64,000 nucleotides of DNA from assembly GCA_033762195.1 (NCBI GenBank), contig JANRLV010000116.1, positions 8,416 through 72,415 on the forward strand, written 5' to 3'. Below are positions 44,860 through 52,938 of the stretch, one piece after another. The notes under the pieces are model-generated. The model was not told where the DNA came from and searched no databases. It worked only from the letters and a program-made list of their open reading frames with translations. The position numbers and the translations under genes are program-made. Position 1 is the stretch's first letter, and the number at the start of each line of letters is the position of its first letter. Origin of the DNA: SpSt-398 sp033762195 (lineage in GTDB: Bacteria; Bacteroidota; Bacteroidia; Chitinophagales; Chitinophagaceae).

Positions 44860-46242
44860 TTAATACACATAGACTATATATCCCCAGGGTTCAATGCCAA
44901 AGGGTTTTCCGGAAAGGGTCTCAGGGTTGCCCATGAACAGATTCAGCGGATTGCTGTACAAGGAATAATCAGCCACTTTCACCGTCTGGGCTTTGTTGGT
45001 CAGGTTCAGAATGACCAGAATCTTTTTACCTCCACCTTCCCGAACATAAGCATACAGCGCTTTATCATCTCCCACTGATGTACGTCTGAAGGAGGAATTG
45101 GCAGCCAGGGCAGGATTATTCTTACGAAGTTCCAATAAGGTCTTATAAAACGTAGCCCTTTCCAGTTTACCAAACGAAATGGTGTCTTTATAGAAAAAGC
45201 TGATCGAATCGGTCACAGGTTCTTCCTGGCCGCTATAGATCAGCGGAACGCTTCCTTTCATGGTTTGGGTAAGCACAGCAAAGGGAGCATGTACGGCACC
45301 GGGCATGGTAGCATGATCGGCTTTGTTCCAACTATTCTCATCATGGTTGCTGGTAAAGAACATGCGAATGGCGTTGGACGGGAAAGTCGTATCGGTTTGA
45401 TTCACCAGGCTATCAATAGAAAGGGCAGTTCTTTGTCCATTTGCCACCTGTTTCATGGTAGCAAAATAAGCCCAGGGATAGGTGGCGTCAAACCCGTCTG
45501 TATGTAACGATGGTTTATCAGCTTCGGCCAGCATAAAGATCCCTGGTTGCGTAGCGCGTAATTCTGTGATACATCTTTTCCAGAATTCATCCGGTACTTC
45601 ACCTGCCACATCACAACGGAACCCGTCAATATGGGTTTCCGTTAGCCAGTACTTCATACAATTGATCATGGAATCGGCCATGGTGGGGTTGTTATAATCC
45701 AGTTTCCGCGTATCGGTCCAGTCAAAGGGTGATATGGCTTTGCCGGTTGCGCTATCGCGTACATAAAAATCAGGGTGACTGGTAAGCCAGGGATGATCAG
45801 CACCGGTATGATTCGGTACCCAGTCAATGATGACCTTGAGCCCTAAGTCATGGGCTTTATTGACCAGGTTCTTCCAATCTTGCAGGGTACCGTATCCAGG
45901 ATTGATCCCCGTATAATCCGCGACTGCATAATAGCTGCCCATTACGCCTTTGCGATCCACTTTGCTGATGGGATGAATGGGCATGAACCATAAGGTTTGT
46001 ACCCCCATATCTTTTAACCTTTCCAGATGAGTGGAAAAGGCATTAAAGGTTCCTTCCGGAGTGTACTGACGAATATTGACCTCATAAATATTTCCTTGCA
46101 TGATCCAGGCCGGATGACCATCAATCCGGGTAGAGTCCAGGATATAACCAGTGGCCTCCTTTTTAGGCTCCGCTGTATTGCAAGAGCTAAAAACAAATAA
46201 AGCAAGGAAAACAGGCAAGGAAAATCGTAAGAAGTTTCGCAT
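44860..46242 (-). CDS. Alpha-amylase-family (GH13) lipoprotein
   Basis: 460 residues from ATG 46242, giving a lipoprotein signal (FSSC, Cys21). The (beta/alpha)8 catalytic domain shows all four GH13 regions: DWVPNHTG (140-147), GFRCDVAGEVP with the nucleophile Asp211, MLAEADK with acid/base Glu240, and FTSNHDENSW with Asp301. A short C-terminal beta domain follows. It hydrolyses alpha-glucans at the cell surface or in the periplasm. It is not next to the SusC/SusD operon, and no other starch gene is nearby. Divergent from the MurC-like gene. Confidence 0.93.
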   Translation of the reverse strand: MRNFLRFSLPVFLALFVFSSCNTAEPKKEATGYILDSTRIDGHPAWIMQGNIYEVNIRQYTPEGTFNAFSTHLERLKDMGVQTLWFMPIHPISKVDRKGVMGSYYAVADYTGINPGYGTLQDWKNLVNKAHDLGLKVIIDWVPNHTGADHPWLTSHPDFYVRDSATGKAISPFDWTDTRKLDYNNPTMADSMINCMKYWLTETHIDGFRCDVAGEVPDEFWKRCITELRATQPGIFMLAEADKPSLHTDGFDATYPWAYFATMKQVANGQRTALSIDSLVNQTDTTFPSNAIRMFFTSNHDENSWNKADHATMPGAVHAPFAVLTQTMKGSVPLIYSGQEEPVTDSISFFYKDTISFGKLERATFYKTLLELRKNNPALAANSSFRRTSVGDDKALYAYVREGGGKKILVILNLTNKAQTVKVADYSLYSNPLNLFMGNPETLSGKPFGIEPWGYIVYVY

Positions 46243-46280
46243 AGCAGAAAATTTATGCAAACTTATAACCAAAACTCCAA

Positions 46281-46306
46281 CAACCAACATCCGGCAACCA
46301 ACATCC
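46281..46306. repeat. CAACCAACATCC direct repeat
   Basis: CAACCAACATCC occurs at 46281-46292 and 46295-46306, a 14-base period, in the divergent spacer between the amylase and MurC-like genes. Related CAACAACC words flank it. Confidence 0.6.
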
Positions 46307-46343
46307 ATACCTAACAACCCATTCCCTTATTCCCAAAATCCTT

Positions 46344-46351
46344 TACTTTTG
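46344..46351 (+). promoter_or_regulatory. Candidate -7 element (TACTTTTG) of the MurC-like gene
   Basis: TACTTTTG fits TAnnTTTG and ends three bases before the ATG at 46355, so the predicted transcript would start at or near the A of the start codon. Confidence 0.45.
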
Positions 46352-46354
46352 AAC

Positions 46355-47728
46355 ATGATCACTTCTATACACGATTTTCAACGTGTTTTCTTCATCGGCG
46401 TGGCAGGAACAGGCATGAGTGCAGTGGCTCAATACCTGGCAGGTATTGGAAAGGAAGTCCGCGGTTCTGACCGGTATTTTACACCGGGTACTCCCAACGA
46501 AACAAGAGATAAACTAGAGGCAGAAGGCATCCGCTGTTTTTTACAGGATGGGTCCGGTCTGGATGAGACAATCCAATTAGTGGTTGTATCCACCGCCATT
46601 GAGGATACGGTTGGAGAAGTAAAAAAGGCCCGGGAACTCAAGATCCCGATTATCCGACGGAGTGAATTACTGGCGATCATCGCGGCCAGCAAAAGGACCA
46701 TCGCTATTGGGGGTACTTCTGGAAAGAGCACAACCAGTGCCATGGTATTTGATCTTTTGGAAAAAGGAGGGTACGCGCCAAGCATCATCAGTGGTGCCGG
46801 ATTGGTAAGCATCATTAAGGAGGGAAAGATCGGGAATGCCAAAGTTGGGGAAGGGGAGTGGTTGGTGATCGAAGCAGATGAAAGCGATGGTTCCATTGTA
46901 CAATACAAACCCGAAATCGGATTGCTATTGAATGTGGACAAAGACCATAAAGACATAAATGTCCTGATGGATATTTTCACCGTATTTAAAAACAATAGTC
47001 AGTTCTTTATTGTCAATCAGAGCCATTACCTGGCCAAACAACTCTCTCGCGATAAGCAGGTCGATTTTTCAACGAATGGTGAAGAGGCAGGGACAATGGC
47101 TGGGGAATATAAACAGACTGGTCAGAATATTCAGTTCATTGTGGATGATGTGCCTTTCTCAATGCAGGTCATTGGAAAGCATAATATGGAGAATGCCGTG
47201 GCCAGTATTGCCGTTTGCAAAATGGTAGGAATGGACACATCCGATTGTGTGGAACCCTTATCAAAATATGAGGGGATCTATCGCCGTCACCAGATCATTG
47301 GTGAAAAGAACGGGGTCATCCTCATTGACGACTATGCGCATAACCCGGTAAAATGCGCCCGTTCCATCGAGGCCTGCCAACCATTGGCTCCCAAGGTCAT
47401 TGCCTGGTTTCAGCCACATGGTTATGGCCCTACAAAATTCCTGCAGGAAGATTTTGAACGCGAGATCGCCGATGTTCTCCGTGATAATGATGAGATCTGG
47501 ATGAGTGAGATATTTTATGCCGGCGGGACCGCTGTAAAGGATATCTCTGCCAATGATTTGATCCAGGGCATCACCCGGTCAGGAAAGAAAGCCTATTTTG
47601 TAGAAGACCGGAAGGATCTGGTTGATTCCCTGCGCCCGCATTTACAACCCGGAACCGTATTGCTGCTGATGGGCGCCCGAGATCCATCACTTGAAACTTT
47701 TGCGAAAACAGTTTGGGAACAATTATAA
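46355..47728 (+). CDS. MurC/Mpl-family Mur ligase
   Basis: 457 residues. ATG 46355 is chosen because the family begins there (FFIGVAGTGMSAVA); the longer frame runs through the repeat spacer. It has the three Mur ligase domains: N-terminal UDP-sugar-binding (1-110), ATP-binding centre (111-310; EADESDGS at 173-180) and C-terminal domain (FQPHGYGPTKF, like MurC's FQPHRYTRT; DDYAHNP). The P-loop is GGTSGKST (119-126) instead of the GTHGKTTT of MurC and Mpl. It probably joins an amino acid or peptide to UDP-MurNAc, but which is unclear; a normal murC is expected elsewhere. hutI starts one base after its stop. Confidence 0.87.
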   Translation: MITSIHDFQRVFFIGVAGTGMSAVAQYLAGIGKEVRGSDRYFTPGTPNETRDKLEAEGIRCFLQDGSGLDETIQLVVVSTAIEDTVGEVKKARELKIPIIRRSELLAIIAASKRTIAIGGTSGKSTTSAMVFDLLEKGGYAPSIISGAGLVSIIKEGKIGNAKVGEGEWLVIEADESDGSIVQYKPEIGLLLNVDKDHKDINVLMDIFTVFKNNSQFFIVNQSHYLAKQLSRDKQVDFSTNGEEAGTMAGEYKQTGQNIQFIVDDVPFSMQVIGKHNMENAVASIAVCKMVGMDTSDCVEPLSKYEGIYRRHQIIGEKNGVILIDDYAHNPVKCARSIEACQPLAPKVIAWFQPHGYGPTKFLQEDFEREIADVLRDNDEIWMSEIFYAGGTAVKDISANDLIQGITRSGKKAYFVEDRKDLVDSLRPHLQPGTVLLLMGARDPSLETFAKTVWEQL

Positions 47729-47729
47729 A

Positions 47730-49022
47730 ATGAGCCTTCTTTTTACCCATATTCACCAGTTAGTCAATGTTCGAAAAGGCATTGAACCCCTTCGCGGAAA
47801 AGAAATGGCAGAACTCCCGGTGTTGGAGGATGCTTACCTATTGGTTGAAGATGGGCTGATCGCGGGGTATGGGAAAATGGCGGAAATGCCTGCTTCCTTG
47901 CAAAATCACCCTCAGGTGGTGGATGCTACCGGACGGTTGGTAATGCCTGCCTGGTGTGACAGTCATACGCATCTGGTATTTCCCGGAAGCCGGGAACAAG
48001 AATTTGTAGATAAAATAAAGGGGTTGAGTTATGCGGAGATTGCAGCCCGGGGAGGGGGGATATTGAATTCTGCCCGGCAAATGGAACTTATCAGCGAAGA
48101 CCAGCTTTTTATGGAAAGCTGGAAAAGGTTGAATGAGGTGGCTTCCCTGGGTACCGGGGCCATTGAAATAAAAAGCGGGTATGGGTTAACGGTAGCCAAC
48201 GAATTGAAGATCCTGAGAATCATACAAAAATTAAAAGAGAAGTCGGGCCTGCTGATACGTTCTACTTTTTTGGGCGCTCATGCGTTTCCGGCCCACTACA
48301 AAGAAGACCGGGATGGATATATCCGGGAAATCATTGAGGAAATGATCCCTTTGGTTGCGGGCGAGAAACTGGCTGATTATATCGATGTCTTTTGTGAGAC
48401 CGGTTTCTTTACACCTGAAGAAACAGAAAGGATCGCTCTTGCCGGTATTGCGGCCGGACTCAAACCCCGGCTCCATGTGAATCAGCTCAACAGTATTGGT
48501 GGTATTGAAGCGGGAATCCGTGTTGGGGCATTGTCATTGGATCATCTGGAGACAGTGACCGATATAGACGTAGCCCTTTTGGCCGGTCAGCCCGAAGCTC
48601 GTTCGGGCAAAAGTTTTACCGGGATAAGTACTTTACTCCCGACAGCCGCCTTCTTTCTCCGCATGCCTTTTCAGCCCGCCAGAAAGATCATCGATGCTGG
48701 GGCTGCCGTAGCCATTGCCAGTGATTTTAATCCGGGTTCCTCCCCAAGTGGGAACATGAACCTGGTACTGGCCATGTCCTGTATCGGAATGCGGATGTTA
48801 CCCGAGGAAGCGATCAATGCCTCCACGACGAATGCGGCGGTGGCCATGGAGGTGCAATCAGAAGCAGGTTCCATCGCGCCCGGAAAAAAAGCCAATCTGA
48901 TCCTCACCAAACCGGTCAGCCACTATCATGAACTTCCTTATTTCTTCGGAACCAATCTTGTCGACGAGGTTTTTCTGAATGGACAACTTCACCAAGCCGA
49001 ACTACTAAGGGCTAACAGCTAA
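47730..49022 (+). CDS. hutI: Imidazolonepropionase
   Basis: 430 residues from ATG 47730, one base after the Mur ligase stop, so translation is coupled. It hydrolyses imidazolonepropionate to formiminoglutamate, the third step of histidine breakdown. Metal site residues of the amidohydrolase fold are His79 and His81 (DSHTHLVFPGSRE), His249 (HVNQLNS) and Asp332 (DFNPGSSPSGN). The last three codons and the stop (A-N-S-stop) are a GCTAACAGCTAA repeat word, so the C-terminus was apparently shaped by repeat sequence. hutH and hutU lie 15 kb upstream. Confidence 0.95.
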   Translation: MSLLFTHIHQLVNVRKGIEPLRGKEMAELPVLEDAYLLVEDGLIAGYGKMAEMPASLQNHPQVVDATGRLVMPAWCDSHTHLVFPGSREQEFVDKIKGLSYAEIAARGGGILNSARQMELISEDQLFMESWKRLNEVASLGTGAIEIKSGYGLTVANELKILRIIQKLKEKSGLLIRSTFLGAHAFPAHYKEDRDGYIREIIEEMIPLVAGEKLADYIDVFCETGFFTPEETERIALAGIAAGLKPRLHVNQLNSIGGIEAGIRVGALSLDHLETVTDIDVALLAGQPEARSGKSFTGISTLLPTAAFFLRMPFQPARKIIDAGAAVAIASDFNPGSSPSGNMNLVLAMSCIGMRMLPEEAINASTTNAAVAMEVQSEAGSIAPGKKANLILTKPVSHYHELPYFFGTNLVDEVFLNGQLHQAELLRANS

Positions 49023-49032
49023 TAGCTTAAAG
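49011..49032. repeat. GCTAACAGCTAATAGC word repeat overlapping the hutI stop
   Basis: The word covers the last three codons and the TAA stop of hutI and continues for about ten bases beyond. Confidence 0.7.
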
Positions 49033-49152
49033 CATTTTTGGGTTCAATTGTTATTGAAATAATAATAGGATAACGGGGTATTATTCATTAAATTTGATCC
49101 GTTATGGACAGGTCCTATCCGACCAATTTGAAATCTTCCAAAATGAGAATGA

Positions 49153-51294
49153 ATGACCCTGTTAAAAGCCATCCAATTCCCACTTACTGACCCTGTTCCG
49201 ATCCTTGCCATTGTACTTTTTATCATTTTACTCGCACCTATCGTGCTGAGGAAATTGCGTATTCCCAGTATCATTGGTTTGATCATTGCAGGTATGGCCA
49301 TTGGCGACCATGGGTTTAATATTGTAGCCAAAGGAAGCATCGATCTCTTTGGGAAGGCAGGGTTGTTGTATATCATGTTCCTTGCCGGTCTTGAATTGGA
49401 TATGGCGGAGTTTAAAAAGAACAAATACAAAAGTTTGATTTTTGGTGTATTTACGTTTGCCATCCCGCTTGGACTTGGTTTTTTACTATGTTATCATTGG
49501 CTTGAGTTTAATTTCATGGCCTCTTTGCTGGTTTCCAGCATGTTTGCCACGCATACACTGGTTGCTTATCCACTCGCCAGCCGCATGGGTATTACTAAAA
49601 ATGAAGCGGTGACGATCACTGTAGGTGGAACAATTATCACCGATACAGCAGTGCTACTTATACTCGCAGTTATTTCAGGATCCGCCCAGGGGGAGTTAAA
49701 TGATATTTTCTGGTATAAATTAGGAGGGTCTTTCCTGATCTTTTCTATCGCTGTCCTTTTTGGGTTTCCCATGGTGGGGAGGTGGTTCTTTAAGAAAATA
49801 AAAGATGACCAGACCACCCATTTTGTATTTGTACTAGCCATGGTATTCCTTGCAGCCTATATGGCTGAATTGGCAGGTGTGGAGGCCATCATTGGTGCGT
49901 TCCTGGCCGGATTGGCACTCAATCAATTGATCCCACATACCAGTCCGTTGATGAACCGGATCGAGTTTGCCGGAAATGCCATCTTCATTCCCTTTTTTCT
50001 GATCACGGTGGGTATGATCGTTGACTTGCGTGTCTTACTCAAGGGGCCCGATGCCCTTTTCATTGCCGGGGCACTTACCTCCATGGCCATCATCAGCAAA
50101 TGGCTGGCTGCTTTTCTAACGCAGAAATTATTTGGCTATTCAGCCACCCAACGCAATGTTATTTTCGGTTTAAGCACCTCACATGCAGCGGCTACCATTG
50201 CGGTGATCCTGATTGGTTATAATGTGGGATTGGTTGATGAAAATGTGTTGAATGGCACGATCGTGTTAATTCTGGTGACATGCATGGTGGGTTCCTTTGT
50301 AACGGCTAATGCGGGAAAACGACTGGCTATCCTTGAAGCTGACAGGATACCAGAAGTTATTAATGAGCAGGAACGATTCCTGATTCCCGTACTCGATTCA
50401 GATCAGGTAGATGCACTCCTTGATTTTGCCGTAATGGTCAAAGGAGAAGTAAATCACCATCCCATTGAACTACTTTCTGTGGTGCAGGATGATGATGAGG
50501 TAAAAGGAAAAGTATTGCTCAACCAAAAAAAACTGGAAGGAGCCGTTAAACATGGCGCGGAAACCGGGACATCCGTAGAACTGATCACCCGTGTTGATCT
50601 CAATGCCAGTAACGGTGTAGCCAGGGCTGTAAAGGAAAGATTAATATCAGATCTGGTTTTACAATGGGATGAAAAAAATGGAAGCACTACCGGCTTTCTG
50701 GTTAATTCTCTTTTTGGAACAACCACCCAAAATATTCTTGATACTGTTTGGGAAACGGTTTACCTGTGCAGGTTTCGTCATCCGGTTAATACCAGTCGAA
50801 AGATCGTGGTCGTACTGGCCAGAAATGCTGAATATGAGATCGGGTTTCGCCATTGGGTGAAAAGAGTCATCACCCTTAGCCGACAGGCTGGTGCCCCGAT
50901 TCAGGTTTGTGGATTGCCAGCTACAAATAGTGCATTTCAAAACGAAGCCAAAAAACTCAGGCAAAGCGTAGAGATCAGTTTCAAGCCCTTTGAAGATGTG
51001 GAGGATTTTCTTATTCTTTCCAGGGAGATCTCATCCGACGACCTGATTATTGTGGTGAGTGCCCGAAAGGGTACCCTGTCCTATACCACCTATCTGGATT
51101 CACTTCCGGGCAAGTTGTTCAAGCATTTTGAAGGGAATAATTTTATCCTCCTTTACCCCGAACAAACCCAGGCAGAATTCCTGGAAAGTGGTGTGAAGTC
51201 GGGCGACCTCACACTTTCTCCAATTCAGGAGCAAATTGACAATTTCTCCAAACTAAAACGATTCCTGCGCCGCTTTTTCTCCGGCAAAGAATAA
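49153..51294 (+). CDS. CPA2-family cation:proton antiporter with C-terminal cytoplasmic domain
   Basis: 713 residues. About 12-13 transmembrane helices (10-400) make an Na+/H+ exchanger domain of the KefB/NapA type: LLYIMFLAGLELDMAEFKKN, SSMFATHTLVAYPLASRMG and ITDTAVLLILAV with the functional Thr-Asp pair, and VEAIIGAFLAGLALNQLIP. The C-terminal part (about 410-713) is soluble and resembles two tandem universal-stress-like folds with little motif conservation. It exchanges Na+ or K+ for protons. No partner gene is adjacent. Ends 21 bases from the convergent small membrane-protein gene. Confidence 0.92.
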   Translation: MTLLKAIQFPLTDPVPILAIVLFIILLAPIVLRKLRIPSIIGLIIAGMAIGDHGFNIVAKGSIDLFGKAGLLYIMFLAGLELDMAEFKKNKYKSLIFGVFTFAIPLGLGFLLCYHWLEFNFMASLLVSSMFATHTLVAYPLASRMGITKNEAVTITVGGTIITDTAVLLILAVISGSAQGELNDIFWYKLGGSFLIFSIAVLFGFPMVGRWFFKKIKDDQTTHFVFVLAMVFLAAYMAELAGVEAIIGAFLAGLALNQLIPHTSPLMNRIEFAGNAIFIPFFLITVGMIVDLRVLLKGPDALFIAGALTSMAIISKWLAAFLTQKLFGYSATQRNVIFGLSTSHAAATIAVILIGYNVGLVDENVLNGTIVLILVTCMVGSFVTANAGKRLAILEADRIPEVINEQERFLIPVLDSDQVDALLDFAVMVKGEVNHHPIELLSVVQDDDEVKGKVLLNQKKLEGAVKHGAETGTSVELITRVDLNASNGVARAVKERLISDLVLQWDEKNGSTTGFLVNSLFGTTTQNILDTVWETVYLCRFRHPVNTSRKIVVVLARNAEYEIGFRHWVKRVITLSRQAGAPIQVCGLPATNSAFQNEAKKLRQSVEISFKPFEDVEDFLILSREISSDDLIIVVSARKGTLSYTTYLDSLPGKLFKHFEGNNFILLYPEQTQAEFLESGVKSGDLTLSPIQEQIDNFSKLKRFLRRFFSGKE

Positions 51295-51315
51295 TCTTTG
51301 TTTTGATCTCATCTC

Positions 51316-51735
51316 TTAGCCTTCTGATTGGCGGGTCAGTTTTTTGGCCCAGGCCCAATGCGTAGCAAACAATAGAGAGCTGATTATGACCAATACAACA
51401 CCGATCAACAGGTTCTTGTTATTGGTATGTTTATTGGAAAGGTATTTGTCTTCTTTGGCAGAGTCAAACATGGCCCTCATTTCCTTTTCCGTAGGAAAAA
51501 AACGGGCTCTGAATAGGCTGTCATCACGCTGTAATTTGGCAGCGATATCCATTTTATAATTTTCAAACGATGCCAGACTTGGAGAACCCGCTGGTGTCCA
51601 ACCACTCCGCATCAGGTCCTGCCGGTCAATCAGGGAATTTACGAGAGTCAGACTGGAAAACAGAAAAGTAATGATGGCTACCAGGCATACCGCATAGCAA
51701 TAGATCAGCGCGGTGATCCGATTTGATCTTTCCAT
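51316..51735 (-). CDS. Two-helix membrane protein of unknown function
   Basis: 139 residues: transmembrane helix at about 8-32, an 80-residue charged segment (AAKLQRDDSLFRARFFPTEKE...), then a second helix at about 108-127, ending KKLTRQSEG. The two-helix hairpin with a central charged segment between is a common layout, but no family is recognised. Convergent with the antiporter gene. Confidence 0.68.
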   Translation of the reverse strand: MERSNRITALIYCYAVCLVAIITFLFSSLTLVNSLIDRQDLMRSGWTPAGSPSLASFENYKMDIAAKLQRDDSLFRARFFPTEKEMRAMFDSAKEDKYLSNKHTNNKNLLIGVVLVIISSLLFATHWAWAKKLTRQSEG

Positions 51736-51867
51736 ATAATTGCTTTTTGAAGGATCAAGTTATGTTTCACTAAAACGGGAAACCATGATCCCGGTCAGCG
51801 CCTGGAGAATAAAATATCCATTTTTCCCCTTCAGGTCATAACTTAGTAATACAACCAAGGATGGCTT

Positions 51868-52935
51868 ATGAAGCACTTCAAGCGTTATACCAAACAGGAT
51901 ATATTGTCCCTGACCCGGATTCGGCGGTTTGAAACAAAAATCGGCGAGCGGGTGTTGCTGCTTTCGCAGCCTGAAGACCTGATCACCTCCCTAAAAGTTT
52001 CAGACGCCAAGTATGTCCTTTTTGGAATTCCTGAAGACCTTGGAGTAAGAGGAAACGAAGGGATGGGAGGGGCGGATACTGCCTGGGTTCCTTTTTTGCA
52101 ATCCTTTCTCAATGCCCAAAGCAATGATTTTTTTGACGGGAAACAGGTATTACTGGCCGGGCATTTTGATTTCGGAGATATTCAATACCTGATTGATACC
52201 ACGGCCCGGGGTGAGACGGAAAAATTGGAAGCTTACCGGCATGCGGTCATTACGATTGATGAAGAGGTAGAACAATTTGTCAAACTTGTCACTGAACATG
52301 GTAAGATTCCTATTGCCATAGGAGGAGGGCATAATAATGCCTACCCACTCATCAAAGGAGCAGCAAAGGGCTGGCACAAAGCAGGAAAATTGCAATTGGC
52401 CCAATTAAATTGTATTAACCTGGATGCCCATGCCGATTACCGCCCGGAGGAAGGAAGACACAGTGGAAATGCTTTTCGCTACGCAGAGGTGGATGGCTTT
52501 TTACAGAAATACTGTGTGGTGGGGCTTCATGAAAATTATATCCCCCAGAACGTGTGGATGGATATTGTCAACAATCCTTTTATTGATATCATTACCTACG
52601 AGGATATTTTTGTCCACGAGAAAAGAAGTTTTCTTCAATCCGTGGCGCATGCCACAGGGTTTACCGAGGACTCCATGACCGGGATTGAACTGGACCTGGA
52701 TAGCATCGAAGGGACACTTAGCAGTGCCATGACACCCGTGGGTATCCAGCCTAACCATGCCCGGCAATATTTAAGTTTTGCGGCAGTAGATACAAGACCC
52801 GCTTATTTGCATATCTGTGAAGGCGCTGGTCGATTGTTGGATGGGAGAACGGATGCCGGTACCGGAAAGTTGATCAGTTATCTGGTGATCGACTTTCTAA
52901 AAGCCCATCAGCAGCATGAAACAGGCCGGATGTAG
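51868..52935 (+). CDS. hutG: Formimidoylglutamase (arginase/ureohydrolase family)
   Basis: 355 residues. Manganese-site motifs of the ureohydrolase fold are visible: GGGHNNAYP (His155), DAHAD (186-190) and DLD (276-278) in GIELDLDSIEG. The last lacks the usual Asp-Pro after DxD. The sequence fits the formimidoylglutamase group better than arginase; it would split formiminoglutamate into glutamate and formamide, completing histidine breakdown with HutH, HutU and HutI in this window. Family and pathway context support the call, though the substrate is inferred. It ends three bases from the convergent ABC-F gene. Confidence 0.85.
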   Translation: MKHFKRYTKQDILSLTRIRRFETKIGERVLLLSQPEDLITSLKVSDAKYVLFGIPEDLGVRGNEGMGGADTAWVPFLQSFLNAQSNDFFDGKQVLLAGHFDFGDIQYLIDTTARGETEKLEAYRHAVITIDEEVEQFVKLVTEHGKIPIAIGGGHNNAYPLIKGAAKGWHKAGKLQLAQLNCINLDAHADYRPEEGRHSGNAFRYAEVDGFLQKYCVVGLHENYIPQNVWMDIVNNPFIDIITYEDIFVHEKRSFLQSVAHATGFTEDSMTGIELDLDSIEGTLSSAMTPVGIQPNHARQYLSFAAVDTRPAYLHICEGAGRLLDGRTDAGTGKLISYLVIDFLKAHQQHETGRM

Positions 52936-52938
52936 TAT

